A DNA stretch of 64,000 nt from the NCBI RefSeq assembly GCF_900142205.1, contig NZ_FRAA01000010.1:88232-152231 (forward strand), read 5' to 3'. The position numbers and the translations under genes are program-made. The notes under the pieces were generated by a model. The model saw nothing but the letters and a program-made list of their open reading frames with translations. It was not told where the DNA came from and did not search any database. Shown here in pieces: positions 28,701 to 36,882 of the stretch. The stretch's first letter is position 1; each line of letters starts with the position of its first letter. The stretch is from Reichenbachiella agariperforans (GTDB lineage Bacteria; Bacteroidota; Bacteroidia; Cytophagales; Cyclobacteriaceae).

Positions 28701-31700
28701 CACTATTCCTGCCTGAGGATGGACATTTTCAAGAAGTCAAAATTGAAATGTACTCTGATGAAGAAAAATACTGGATACTCAGTCGGGATCGAAATAACCC
28801 CGACGCTGAATGGATCAAGCACTCTAACGGAAAAATGAACACCCTCGGAGATACTTTTAACTCCATGCCTGTAGATTTAGAAGCGATCAAAGAGAGAGTA
28901 AATGACCGACTCCCGGTACAACCCATGTATTTGGAATTGAAAAAAAGTGGGTTATTCTACGGCCCTACGTTCAAAGCCATCAAAAACATGTGGGTGATCG
29001 AGGGGGAGATTCTGAGTAAAGTAGAACTGCACGAGTCACTCAGCTACGGGATCGAGGACTACTACCTACATCCTTCTATTTTGGACGCATGTCTCCACAC
29101 GATTTTCGCAGCGAAGATGAGTGATGATGACGAAGAACGAGGTGTCTACTTACCAGTACATATAGACAGATATAAACTCCACTCCAAGCCAACTACTCAA
29201 ACGGTATTCAGCTATGTAAAAGTACATGAAAGCAGCTCCGAGTATCTCAAAGGTGATTTTTGGATCATTGATGAAGCAGGCGTTTTAATCGCTGAAATCC
29301 AAGGGTTAGATTGTAAATACATCGAAGGGTCAAGAAGCCAAGAAGGAGAAGTAGCTTATACGGGGTGCTACGAGTACGAGTGGATTCCAGTACCAGATAC
29401 CCAATACAAATCAGCCAACAACGAAGTGCTATTCGTAGGGGAAGCCGACTGTAACACAAAAGCACTCGAAGAGCAGTTAGTGCAAAATGGATCAAAAATC
29501 ACCCATGCGCCGATCAAGGATTTTTCTAATCGAGAAGAACTAAAAGCGGTCATGGTGCAAATCAAGAAAGACCATCCTACGCTAAATAGAATAGTGGTCA
29601 CACTACCTCTATCTGCTAAAGGTCAAGCACTGGAGACAGGCATGAAAGACATGAGTTGGAAAACGCTCAATGTATTCAATGCCATCATAGAAGCAGAAAT
29701 GCAATTATCTATATGGCTGCTCAACCAACAGGCAGATCTGGTAATCGCTTCAGATACAGAGATAGATTTATCTCAAGCCCCTTCTTATGGGCTGGGTCGG
29801 GTCATGTTCAACGAATACCCATTGGTAACGGTCAAAATCGCTGATCTGTCGAGCTTAGAGAACGAAAACGAAATAGCACATTTGGCAAAAATCATCTCCT
29901 CTACCTCCAACGGCGGTGAAGAGACTGATTATGCATTTCGTGATCAAGAAATCCTAGTCAAAAGGCTACTCGCAATCGATAAGTCCAAAGCACAGGAAGA
30001 CGCCTCTATCAATCTACTCGCTTCTGGATCATACTATCAGACGATCTTGAGAGAAAAAGGCATCCTCGACTCTATAGGATTCAGACAAATAGCTCCGTTC
30101 CAATTGGGTGCTCATGATGTAGAAATCGATGTGAAAGCATCAGGGCTTAACTTTAAAGATGTCCTAAATCTAAACGGTCTACTGACTGAGGAAAGTGTAG
30201 CAGGTGGGCTAGTCGGGGCACAGCTCGGGCTAGAGTGTAGTGGTGTAGTTGCCCGTGTAGGCAAGTCCGTAACTCACCTCAAAATTGGAGACCCTGTATT
30301 GGCTTTTGCGCCAAATACATTCGCAGGAAAAGTCATCGCACCAGATCACTGTGTAGTTCCTAAACCCGAACACATTTCGTTCAAAGAGGCCGCCACGATC
30401 ACTTTAGTATATTTGACAGCCTATCACTGTATGTTTAACCTCGGACAAATGGACGAAGGCGAACGTCTACTGATCCACTCGGCAACAGGTGGTGTAGGTA
30501 TGGCAGCAGTAGCGCTGGCTCAGCACTTCGGTATAGAGATCTATGCGACCGCTGGTACCGAAGAAAAAAGAACGCTACTTCGTGAGATGGGCGTAACACA
30601 CATCTACAACAGTCGTAGCACGGCATTTCACGATGAGATCATGCAAGACACCCACGGAGAAGGAGTCGATCTGGTACTGAACTCACTCAGTGGGAAAGCC
30701 ATCATACAAAGTATCAAATGCCTACGTCCATTTGGACGATTTGTAGAGATCGGCAAAACGGACATCTACAACGACATGAGTTTGCATCTCAAAAGATTTG
30801 GTGACAACCTCAGTTACTTCGCAGTGGATATCGATCGCCTCATGGGACAAAAGCCTAAAAAGGCGAGTAAACTATTCGGGGATGTCATTCGACTGTTCGA
30901 AGACAAAGTACTGAAGCCACATCCATACAAGCAGTTTTCGATCAACGAAATCGGTGAAGCCATTGACTTCATAGCCAAAGGCAAACACATCGGCAAAGTC
31001 ATCGTCTCTATGGACGGAGAGCATGTCAATGCCTTGCCCGCCGAAACACTGACCTTATCCGCTGACCACAGTTATTTGATCACTGGGGGTGCAAGTGGCT
31101 TTGGGCTAGAGTTGGCTAAATGGTTAGCCAACAAAGGCGCTAGGCATCTCGCGCTAGTGAGTCGAAGTGGACCAAAATCCGAATATGATCACAGCTGGAT
31201 AGAAAAGCTCAGAGGAGATGGGATTAATATCATGATCGAAAATGTAAATCTATCATCTACCAACCAAGTAAATGATATGGTCTCAAGAGTGAACCAAACC
31301 GCACCATTAGCCGGTATCATACATGGTGCTGCAGTACTACAGGATTCGACGATTCAGCGAATGGATCAAGAGATATTCGACAGGGTATTTACCCCCAAAG
31401 CTATGGGAGCTTGGAACCTCCATCTCGCTACGACAAAAATGCAATTGGACTTCTTCTTGTCATTGTCGTCCATCTCTGCGGTATTTGGTCTACCGGGACA
31501 AGCCAACTATTCGTCTGCCAACAACTTCCTAGACAAATTAGTCAACTACCGAAAATCATTAGGCCTCCACGCGCAAAGCGTCAACCTAGGAGTACTCGGT
31601 CAGTATGCAGGGATGTCCAAAGAAGGTGGAAACGTCCTCAACGTATTGGAGAATCAAGGCTGGCTACCACTAACCATGAATCAGGTCACCAGCAAAATCG

Positions 31701-32947
31701 AACGGATATTGCTCGAAGGTGATATCGTACGAATGGCCGCCAATATCGATTGGTTGAGATTCAGAGAGTTTTTCAGTCACTTGAGAAATGATGCCAAATT
31801 TAAGGATCTCCTTTCAGACGACACGTTGAAAGTAGGTTCGGCCAAAGCCGGCAATGACAGCTTGCGTGACAAGCTCATCCAAGCCAACGGAGAAGGAATC
31901 ACACTGCTCACTGGGCACCTCAAAGAAGCACTTGCTAGAATACTCGGCACGACTCCTGACAAGCTGGACGAAAGCAAATCTGTATCAGCAATCGGTCTAG
32001 ACTCTCTCATGATGAATCAACTGAGAAACTGGATTCTACAAAAACTAGAGTTCAACTATCCGCTCATGAAGCTATCCAAAGGGCCTAGTATCGTAGAAAT
32101 ATCCGCTCATATTTTGGAGAGTATCAAAACAGCTACTAGCGAAGTAGAACAAGATGAGTCGGGTATCACTTCAGAAAGCGATATTGAAGTGATCAACGAG
32201 TGGTTCGTGCACAAAAAGTCTGATGACAATGAGTCCCTTGGCAAAACCAAACTCTTCATGTTTCACTCCATGGGAGCTGGCGCATCGATGTTCAACGACT
32301 TCCTCTACGACGCACCAGAAGGCACTGATGTCTACGCAGTACAACTACCAGGGCGCGAAAACAGAAAAGACGAACCGATCTATTCTGACTTTAATCAGCT
32401 ACTGTTAGATATAGAGACAGCTATGCTACCCCTGCTGGATGGACCGTTTGTAATCTACGGACACAGTTTTGGAGGGATAGTAGCCTTCGAGTTGACTCGT
32501 GCACTGCGCAACAAGCATGGCAAAGAGCCGCTGCACTTCTTTAGTTCAGCGACCATGGCACCACAGATGACCACCACTTGGAAAAATCGTGATGTCCTAA
32601 AACAATCAGCCATCTCCGCTAACTCGGAGCAAAAACTGATAGGGCTGATGACCTACATCGATGATTTAGACTATGTCAAAAAAATCCTTCCGATTTTGAG
32701 GCTTGACATGGCTCTACTCGTGGACTATGACTATGCCGATGATGCGAAGTTCAACTGTCCGATCACTGTTTTCTCAGCGATTGAAGATGAAGTCACCTTG
32801 CCTGAAGAGATGGCTCCTTGGGAGGAGCATACGGCATCTGAGTTTAGACAAGAGCTCGTACATGGTGATCACTGGTTTGTGAGTCGAAACAAAGACTTCA
32901 TTCGCCAGCAAATCACGCAGGACTTGAGTCTTTCATTGCAAGAGTAA
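25784..32947 (+). CDS. FAS-I-like reducing type I polyketide synthase (KS-AT-DH-ER-KR-ACP-TE)
   Basis: This 2387-residue protein holds one complete, fully reducing module. KS occupies about residues 3-428 (Cys177, His313, His352). AT is about 538-850 (Ser630 in GHSIGE, His733 in PFHSHHM). DH is about 900-1180 (His933, Asp1101). A non-catalytic structural KR half follows at about 1195-1420. ER is about 1425-1735 (HSATGGVG near 1565). KR is about 1760-1945 (TGGASGFG at 1767, Ser1896, Tyr1909). ACP has Ser2074 in GLDSL. TE has Ser2228 in GHSFGG and His2363. There is no methyltransferase or loading domain, so it should act iteratively on an acyl starter and release the product by hydrolysis. Order and length resemble animal fatty acid synthase. 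In the DH motif HxxxGxxxxP the Gly is Asp. The product is unknown. Confidence 0.95.
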   Translation: MKKTDIAIVGIGCHVPGQIHGPDSFWEQLTNGINGITEVPKDRWSHEEFYDPNPDKAGKIKTNKGGFIERIDQFDNEFFKIFPKEAERIDPQQRLLLQTTFESIEDSGDRLDQFKGSNTAVFMSMFTNDYWDMQVDQKSRYEISPHVPMGSSLTAIANRVSYFYDLKGPSVSIDTACSGSLVSIHLACQAIWDQTADSAVAGGVNIIINPESTIMMSKGNFLSPDGHCKSFDEKANGYVRSEGVGVVYLKPVDQAVADNNKIYGIIKSTACNSDGHTSEGFTVPSESSQTRMLRNAYALAGVDVDKLQYIEAHGTGTPVGDPIETKSFANVFGKRSTDHPLMIGSVKTNIGHLEGAAGVAGLIKLALSIKNKKIPGNLHFNKINPKIDLQNWKLKVVSKNTDWPAQPDGGPRIGGVNSFGAGGTNAHLVLQEYIPSDDSLTQTNIDTEENQYLFHTSAETTLSLNNLLREYKDYLSTSKNSLRDICYNIGKHRSDLKHRIAIAGSDKGDIITKIDAYLDGNTLAGVVVDEVDTPAQKIAFVFTGQGPQWYAMGQELIANEPLFKSVIQKIETYFLEIAGWSLLEEMNKDEENSRVNDTRIAQPAIMAIQIALVELWKKHGVIPEAVVGHSIGEVAAAYTAGSLTLEQAVQVIFHRSRGQHAATGKGKMLAVSLTQKEAEDAIKSVSDVVSIGAVNGPAMTVLSGDEAPLIKIAEELEKKDIFNKFLRVTVPFHSHHMEPLKDELISSLASLKPSLSKTALYSTVTGQQEDGSHLVSKYWYDNVREPVYFSNALSAMVDDGYDLFIEIGPHPALSGGAEELFESKNITASIFPSIKRKENEKLRFLQTLGSLYTKGFALNWDMIYPESKQVLDLPRYQWDMKSFWYENLEHKARRIGKKTHPLLNGSIQSGAQKDLFSFDLLLDRRVDPYIDDHRVDDVIIFPATGHLEMATAAAKEAFGSDFGFLEDVNFENALFLPEDGHFQEVKIEMYSDEEKYWILSRDRNNPDAEWIKHSNGKMNTLGDTFNSMPVDLEAIKERVNDRLPVQPMYLELKKSGLFYGPTFKAIKNMWVIEGEILSKVELHESLSYGIEDYYLHPSILDACLHTIFAAKMSDDDEERGVYLPVHIDRYKLHSKPTTQTVFSYVKVHESSSEYLKGDFWIIDEAGVLIAEIQGLDCKYIEGSRSQEGEVAYTGCYEYEWIPVPDTQYKSANNEVLFVGEADCNTKALEEQLVQNGSKITHAPIKDFSNREELKAVMVQIKKDHPTLNRIVVTLPLSAKGQALETGMKDMSWKTLNVFNAIIEAEMQLSIWLLNQQADLVIASDTEIDLSQAPSYGLGRVMFNEYPLVTVKIADLSSLENENEIAHLAKIISSTSNGGEETDYAFRDQEILVKRLLAIDKSKAQEDASINLLASGSYYQTILREKGILDSIGFRQIAPFQLGAHDVEIDVKASGLNFKDVLNLNGLLTEESVAGGLVGAQLGLECSGVVARVGKSVTHLKIGDPVLAFAPNTFAGKVIAPDHCVVPKPEHISFKEAATITLVYLTAYHCMFNLGQMDEGERLLIHSATGGVGMAAVALAQHFGIEIYATAGTEEKRTLLREMGVTHIYNSRSTAFHDEIMQDTHGEGVDLVLNSLSGKAIIQSIKCLRPFGRFVEIGKTDIYNDMSLHLKRFGDNLSYFAVDIDRLMGQKPKKASKLFGDVIRLFEDKVLKPHPYKQFSINEIGEAIDFIAKGKHIGKVIVSMDGEHVNALPAETLTLSADHSYLITGGASGFGLELAKWLANKGARHLALVSRSGPKSEYDHSWIEKLRGDGINIMIENVNLSSTNQVNDMVSRVNQTAPLAGIIHGAAVLQDSTIQRMDQEIFDRVFTPKAMGAWNLHLATTKMQLDFFLSLSSISAVFGLPGQANYSSANNFLDKLVNYRKSLGLHAQSVNLGVLGQYAGMSKEGGNVLNVLENQGWLPLTMNQVTSKIERILLEGDIVRMAANIDWLRFREFFSHLRNDAKFKDLLSDDTLKVGSAKAGNDSLRDKLIQANGEGITLLTGHLKEALARILGTTPDKLDESKSVSAIGLDSLMMNQLRNWILQKLEFNYPLMKLSKGPSIVEISAHILESIKTATSEVEQDESGITSESDIEVINEWFVHKKSDDNESLGKTKLFMFHSMGAGASMFNDFLYDAPEGTDVYAVQLPGRENRKDEPIYSDFNQLLLDIETAMLPLLDGPFVIYGHSFGGIVAFELTRALRNKHGKEPLHFFSSATMAPQMTTTWKNRDVLKQSAISANSEQKLIGLMTYIDDLDYVKKILPILRLDMALLVDYDYADDAKFNCPITVFSAIEDEVTLPEEMAPWEEHTASEFRQELVHGDHWFVSRNKDFIRQQITQDLSLSLQE

Positions 32948-32955
32948 CAAGAAGA

Positions 32956-32988
32956 AGCCTGCACATTTCATCCGAAACCGTGCAGGCT
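32956..32988 (+). other. hairpin just after the PKS stop
   Basis: The 9-bp stem AGCCTGCAC / GTGCAGGCT with a 15-base loop starts nine bases after the PKS stop codon. There is no T-run after it. It may protect the mRNA 3' end or join with the hairpins that follow. Confidence 0.6.
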
Positions 32989-33000
32989 ATACTGTAAACC

Positions 33001-33037
33001 ACTTCCTTCCCCCTATGACAGGAGAGAAGGAAGTTTT
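33001..33037 (+). terminator. second hairpin with short T-run
   Basis: ACTTCCTTC (33001-33009) pairs with GAAGGAAGT (33026-33034), followed by three more T. The stem is 9 bp and the loop 16 bases, so this would be a weak terminator. Confidence 0.5.
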
Positions 33038-33057
33038 CAATCACATTAATCTGTCCT

Positions 33058-33097
33058 AGGGCTCTTTCTAATAACACATTAGAACAGAGCCCTTTTT
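33058..33097 (+). terminator. strong intrinsic terminator between PKS and PPTase genes
   Basis: AGGGCTCT and TTCTAAT pair with ATTAGAA and AGAGCCCT around a five-base loop, with one bulged base, giving about 15 bp. It ends in a T-run at 33093-33097. It lies only 16 bases before the PPTase ATG, so it either ends the PKS transcript or works as an attenuator in the PPTase leader. Confidence 0.88.
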
Positions 33098-33113
33098 ACC
33101 AGCTATCTTTTTC

Positions 33114-33776
33114 ATGATCAACCTCTCTCTTCCAGAAGGTGTACATTCCTCATTTTCTGATTTATCACATACAATAGATGTACTATTCGAATCAGAAAAA
33201 CATATTACTCAAGACTATGACCCCAAAAGACTTCAGGAATTTTGTAGCGGTAGGTATTGTGCACATCAGTGTCTAGACCGTTTAGACACACGAAAACCAA
33301 TACTAAAAACAAAAGAGGGAGTTCCTATCTGGCCCAAAGCAGTCACTGGCTCTATCAGTCACTCAACAAAGCTATCAGGTGCCATAGCGTCCTCTACCAA
33401 CACCATAGAAGGTATTGGCCTAGACATAGAAACCATAGGACGTATCTCCCCAGACATGTGGGCAATACTTTATACCAATAATGAAATTGATTTACTCAAG
33501 CGTACAGCTATGCCCGAAGTTGATTTTTTAAGCACGCTAATATTCTCTATGAAAGAAGCATTCTACAAAATGCAATTTCCAATCAGCGGACTCTTCATGG
33601 ATTTTCAAGATTGCGAGATAACACTCCTAAACGAAAAATGTCATATCCAACCTCTCGTCAGTTTGTGTTCTCCACTCACTGACCCAGCTCAATATGACAT
33701 TGGATACCTTAGACTGGAAACAGAGGTAATAACCTACGTACTGCTCCGCCCACTCGAAGAAATTAGGATCTCATAA
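33114..33776 (+). CDS. 4'-phosphopantetheinyl transferase (Sfp/EntD type)
   Basis: The 220-residue protein has the transferase signatures TGSISHS, GIGLDIETIGR (the magnesium-binding GxDxE) and FSMKEAFYKMQF (the catalytic (W/F)xxKEAxxK block). It transfers the phosphopantetheine arm of CoA to a carrier-protein serine. The obvious target is Ser2074 of the adjacent synthase ACP. The order PKS then PPTase on the same strand fits a dedicated pair, although a terminator lies between them. Confidence 0.92.
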   Translation: MINLSLPEGVHSSFSDLSHTIDVLFESEKHITQDYDPKRLQEFCSGRYCAHQCLDRLDTRKPILKTKEGVPIWPKAVTGSISHSTKLSGAIASSTNTIEGIGLDIETIGRISPDMWAILYTNNEIDLLKRTAMPEVDFLSTLIFSMKEAFYKMQFPISGLFMDFQDCEITLLNEKCHIQPLVSLCSPLTDPAQYDIGYLRLETEVITYVLLRPLEEIRIS

Positions 33777-33814
33777 AAAAGGGATTGGTTCAAAATGTTT
33801 GCTATCAAGGCATA

Positions 33815-33842
33815 CGAAAGGGAAAAGCGGCGTTTCCTTTCG
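33815..33842. other. short hairpin downstream of PPTase
   Basis: CGAAAGG pairs with CCTTTCG, with an inner AAA/TTT extension across a bulge, about 40 bases after the PPTase stop and in front of the convergent pspC-like gene. There is no T-tract. It is possibly a bidirectional 3'-end structure. Confidence 0.35.
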
Positions 33843-33901
33843 GAAATGAGCATCCTTCCGATCAACATGACGCTAAAAGCGGACAGTATGGACGAGCCCA
33901 A

Positions 33902-34084
33902 TTAATCAGGCATGATGAACCAAAGCACTAGATATACTATCACCCCAGGAAACCCTATGGACATGATAGAAAGTAAAACATATGCTAATCTGACCAAGGT
34001 ATGATCCCATCCTAAGTAGTCTGCTACTCCACCTAATACGCCTCCTAATACTCTATCGCTTGATTTTTTCAAAATACGTGTCAT
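33902..34084 (-). CDS. PspC domain-containing small membrane protein
   Basis: The 60-residue protein is a single PspC domain: the opening KKSSDRVLGGVLGGVADYLGWDHTLVRLAYVLLS, then one long membrane helix ending YLVLWFIMPD. In enterobacteria PspC senses membrane stress and toxin activity. Stand-alone PspC proteins in Bacteroidota have uncertain roles. Its ATG overlaps the stop of the upstream small gene (ATGA), so the two are translationally coupled. Confidence 0.9.
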   Translation of the reverse strand: MTRILKKSSDRVLGGVLGGVADYLGWDHTLVRLAYVLLSIMSIGFPGVIVYLVLWFIMPD

Positions 34085-34308
34085 TTTGTAAGTGTTTTTA
34101 AAGTTAATAATGAATTGGCTGAGTAGCCCATGATATGACTGGCTAAATTCGAGCTGCTACTTAACGAACGAGAAGGCGGCACTAACTTACCTGAACTATA
34201 CTCCTCCAAACCTGTCCCTGTCGCATTGTATCCGATCACTACTGCTGCTAGGATGCCTAGCAGGATCAACAGGACTCGGTTTTTACGGATGTTAAGTTTG
34301 GTTATCAT
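34081..34308 (-). CDS. small single-pass membrane protein coupled to PspC
   Basis: The 75-residue product has a basic start and one hydrophobic helix (about residues 12-26). A short Ser/Leu-rich extracytoplasmic tail follows. I recognise no family. Its stop overlaps the PspC start by four bases, which supports it as a real gene acting with PspC. Confidence 0.6.
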   Translation of the reverse strand: MITKLNIRKNRVLLILLGILAAVVIGYNATGTGLEEYSSGKLVPPSRSLSSSSNLASHIMGYSANSLLTLKTLTK

Positions 34309-34468
34309 GGTCTCAGTGTTTATTTATTTTTAGTTTTGACCTTGATACTAAATTGACAAAGGTTATGCCAAAACACATAAAACACTGATAACCTAACAGT
34401 TACGCAAAAACCACTTTAACAACATGTCCAATAATGTACACTCCCCCCTCTAAAAGTGTCCGCTTTGA

Positions 34469-36364
34469 TCAACCTGCGATTTCGGATAGCTCTAGCCAGC
34501 GCATCTCCTTTTCGTCGACCGTATCATTGATCGTCTGAATCTCCGAAGACCACTCAGTTAAGATCACATGATCGGACTCTCCAGAGTTCAAGAGTTCTTC
34601 CAGCTCAGCCTTTCTAGCATTTAGCTTGGCGATATCCTTCTCCAGCAGGCCAAACTCCTCTTTTTCGCTATAGGTCAACTTCCGCTTACCTTCTTGCTTT
34701 TGCGTGTTAGCAGGTTCAGGTGATGGAGTAATCGACGGCACTTTCTTGGCCGATTTCCCTGATTTTTTCTCATCCTGAATCTCCCTAAAGTCCGTATAGT
34801 TGCCCGGATAGTCCTGAATCTCATCCGTCTGATCAAACACAAACAAATGATCCACTAACCTATCCATGAAATAGCGATCATGCGACACCACCAACAGACA
34901 GCCAGGGAAGTTATCCAAATAATCCTCCAGTACGTTGAGCGTGACAATATCCAGATCATTGGTAGGCTCATCGAGGATCAAGAAGTTAGGATTGGCCATC
35001 AGTACCTTTAGCAACTGTAGGCGGCGCTTCTCCCCCCCACTCAGCTTCGACACCTGCGAGTATTGCGTTTTAGGAGGAAACAAAAATTGATTGAGTAGCT
35101 GAGAAGCGGTGATCTGACTCCCGTCATCTAGTTCTATCGCATCGGCGATCTCAGAGATCACATCGATGACCTTTTTGCCAGGGTCTTCTTCTATGGTATG
35201 CTGATGATAGTACCCAAAAGCGGTATTAAGCCCCTGATCAATCTCTCCAGTGTCTGGCGCTATTTCACCAGTAAGTACGTTTAGGAATGTAGATTTTCCG
35301 GTACCATTCTGACCAACGACCCCTATTTTTTCTCCACGGGCAAACACATGCGAAAACTTAGTAAAGATCGCTTCTCCTCCCCATGACTTTGAGATATTCT
35401 TTAGCTCCAGAATCTTCTTGCCCTGTCTACGTCCAGCCAATTTGATCTCCATATTAGCCTTACTCAAATCGACTTTTGCCTTCTTCTCCGTTTCGTAGAA
35501 TGCATCCACGCGATACTTCGCTTTCGTCCCCCTTGCCTTAGGTTGTCGCCTCATCCAATCCAGCTCTTTGCTCAGGAGGTTCTTAGCCTTTGCTTTCTCA
35601 GCATGCTGGATTTCTTCCTGTTCGGATTTTTTCTCTAGGTAGTAGGCATAGTTCCCTTTATACTTGAATATCTGTCCACGGTCGATCTCGATGATCTCAT
35701 TGCAGACACGATCGAGAAAGTACCTGTCGTGCGTCACCATCAGGATTGATAGATTTTGCGAAGCGAGGTACTCTTCGAGCCATTCGATGATATCTAGATC
35801 GAGGTGGTTAGTTGGCTCATCTAGGATGAGAAACTCAGGCTCGTCGAGCAGTGCCTTTGCTAGTGCGATACGCTTTTGCTGTCCTCCAGACATACTGGAG
35901 ATGGTCTGGTTGAGGTCATTAATTCCTAGTTTGCCTAAAATCTCTTTGAGCTTATACTCATAGTCCCACGCATTCCTCTCATCTATCGCTGAGACCAGAT
36001 CTTGCACCCGTAGCTGATCATCCATCGTAGGGTCTTCTTTCTCTACCAGATCCCAGTATTCTCCCAGCAGCCTGGATTCAGGATGTGTGGGATCAAAAAT
36101 AGAATCCAATACAGTCTCAAAACCGCTCAAGTCGGGCGACTGAGCAAGGTAGGATACTTTGATGTCCTTTTGGAATGAAACGCGGCCTTCGTCTTGCTGA
36201 TCCTTGCCCGCGATGATATTGAGCAACGTGGATTTACCACAGCCATTGACACCTACGAGCGCCACTTTCTGACCTTGGTCTATTCCGAAAGTGATCTCTT
36301 CGAATAGTTGCTTTTCGTTAAAACTCCGGGTTAATTTCTCTACGGATACGGCAATTGGAGGCAT
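34469..36364 (-). CDS. ABC-F family ATPase (Uup-like)
   Basis: The 631-residue protein has two ABC domains and no membrane segments. The first has the P-loop GVNGCGKS (residues 38-45), signature SMSGGQQKRIALAKALL and Walker B FLILDEPTNHLD. The second has GQNGTGKS, LSGGEKRRL and FLILDEPTNDLD. The inter-domain linker is Lys/Arg-rich (MRRQPKARGTKAKYRVD), as in ribosome-acting ABC-F proteins. The C-terminus is a coiled coil (about 560-631) as in Uup. Such proteins act on ribosomes or DNA intermediates rather than as transporters. A promoter and 5' hairpin upstream are listed separately. Confidence 0.93.
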   Translation of the reverse strand: MPPIAVSVEKLTRSFNEKQLFEEITFGIDQGQKVALVGVNGCGKSTLLNIIAGKDQQDEGRVSFQKDIKVSYLAQSPDLSGFETVLDSIFDPTHPESRLLGEYWDLVEKEDPTMDDQLRVQDLVSAIDERNAWDYEYKLKEILGKLGINDLNQTISSMSGGQQKRIALAKALLDEPEFLILDEPTNHLDLDIIEWLEEYLASQNLSILMVTHDRYFLDRVCNEIIEIDRGQIFKYKGNYAYYLEKKSEQEEIQHAEKAKAKNLLSKELDWMRRQPKARGTKAKYRVDAFYETEKKAKVDLSKANMEIKLAGRRQGKKILELKNISKSWGGEAIFTKFSHVFARGEKIGVVGQNGTGKSTFLNVLTGEIAPDTGEIDQGLNTAFGYYHQHTIEEDPGKKVIDVISEIADAIELDDGSQITASQLLNQFLFPPKTQYSQVSKLSGGEKRRLQLLKVLMANPNFLILDEPTNDLDIVTLNVLEDYLDNFPGCLLVVSHDRYFMDRLVDHLFVFDQTDEIQDYPGNYTDFREIQDEKKSGKSAKKVPSITPSPEPANTQKQEGKRKLTYSEKEEFGLLEKDIAKLNARKAELEELLNSGESDHVILTEWSSEIQTINDTVDEKEMRWLELSEIAG

Positions 36365-36391
36365 AGCTTACTTTTTAGAACTGTGATATGA

Positions 36392-36446
36392 CCCCAACGA
36401 AGGCTCGTTGGGGAGGCAAATGTATGCTAAGTTCCGAACAGCACAA
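36392..36446 (-). promoter_or_regulatory. ABC-F gene promoter and 5'-terminal leader hairpin
   Basis: On the minus strand, TTG (36446-36444) and TACATTTG (36424-36417) are separated by 19 bases, a close match to the Bacteroidota promoter. Right after the predicted start of transcription comes the GC-rich hairpin CCCCAACGA / TCGTTGGGG (36413-36392, four-base loop). The mRNA should therefore begin with this stem, 28 bases before the ATG. Confidence 0.75.
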
Positions 36447-36476
36447 CGTGTACTCCTGACTATATAGAGAGTAGAT

Positions 36477-36758
36477 TTATCCTTTTTTCTTGAAGGCAGC
36501 CTCTGCAGCCAACTTGATTTCGTCTGCAGCACTAGAAAGATGGTTTTTGATCTCCACCCACTTGCCTTCGTTCTTTTCTTTAAACTCCGAATACTCTGTC
36601 TCTAAGTTCTCCTTTTTACTCTTCAGGTCGCGAATTTTATCTTCCACCTCATCTCGGATCTCATCTTTGGCTCCTCTAGCCTCTACGATCAAATCATCGA
36701 TTCTTTTTCCCAGTTCCTTTAAAATTTTTTCTACTTGACCTTGGTGTTCTGCGCTCAT
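36477..36758 (-). CDS. small soluble coiled-coil protein
   Basis: The 93-residue protein is almost entirely charged helix (KILKELGKRIDDLIVEARGAKDEIRDEVEDKIRDLKSKKENLETEYSEFKEKNEGKW), with heptad spacing and no membrane segment. It ends in a Lys-rich AAFKKKG. It resembles small stress-associated helical proteins in Bacteroidota, but I can name no family. It is a single gene. Confidence 0.7.
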   Translation of the reverse strand: MSAEHQGQVEKILKELGKRIDDLIVEARGAKDEIRDEVEDKIRDLKSKKENLETEYSEFKEKNEGKWVEIKNHLSSAADEIKLAAEAAFKKKG

Positions 36759-36846
36759 AATACGGTTTTTAGATATTTTGATTAAATATAAAGACTAAGA
36801 AGGAGTTAATATAGTGAACTGGGATAGCATTCTCGGATTAGAAAGT

Positions 36847-36854
36847 TAATTTTG
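36847..36854 (+). promoter_or_regulatory. putative udk -7 element (TAATTTTG)
   Basis: TAATTTTG fits TAnnTTTG and ends 28 bases before the uridine kinase TTG start. No clear -33 TTG is found. Confidence 0.45.
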
Positions 36855-36882
36855 CGATTTCAAAATCAAAATCTCTTGTGAT

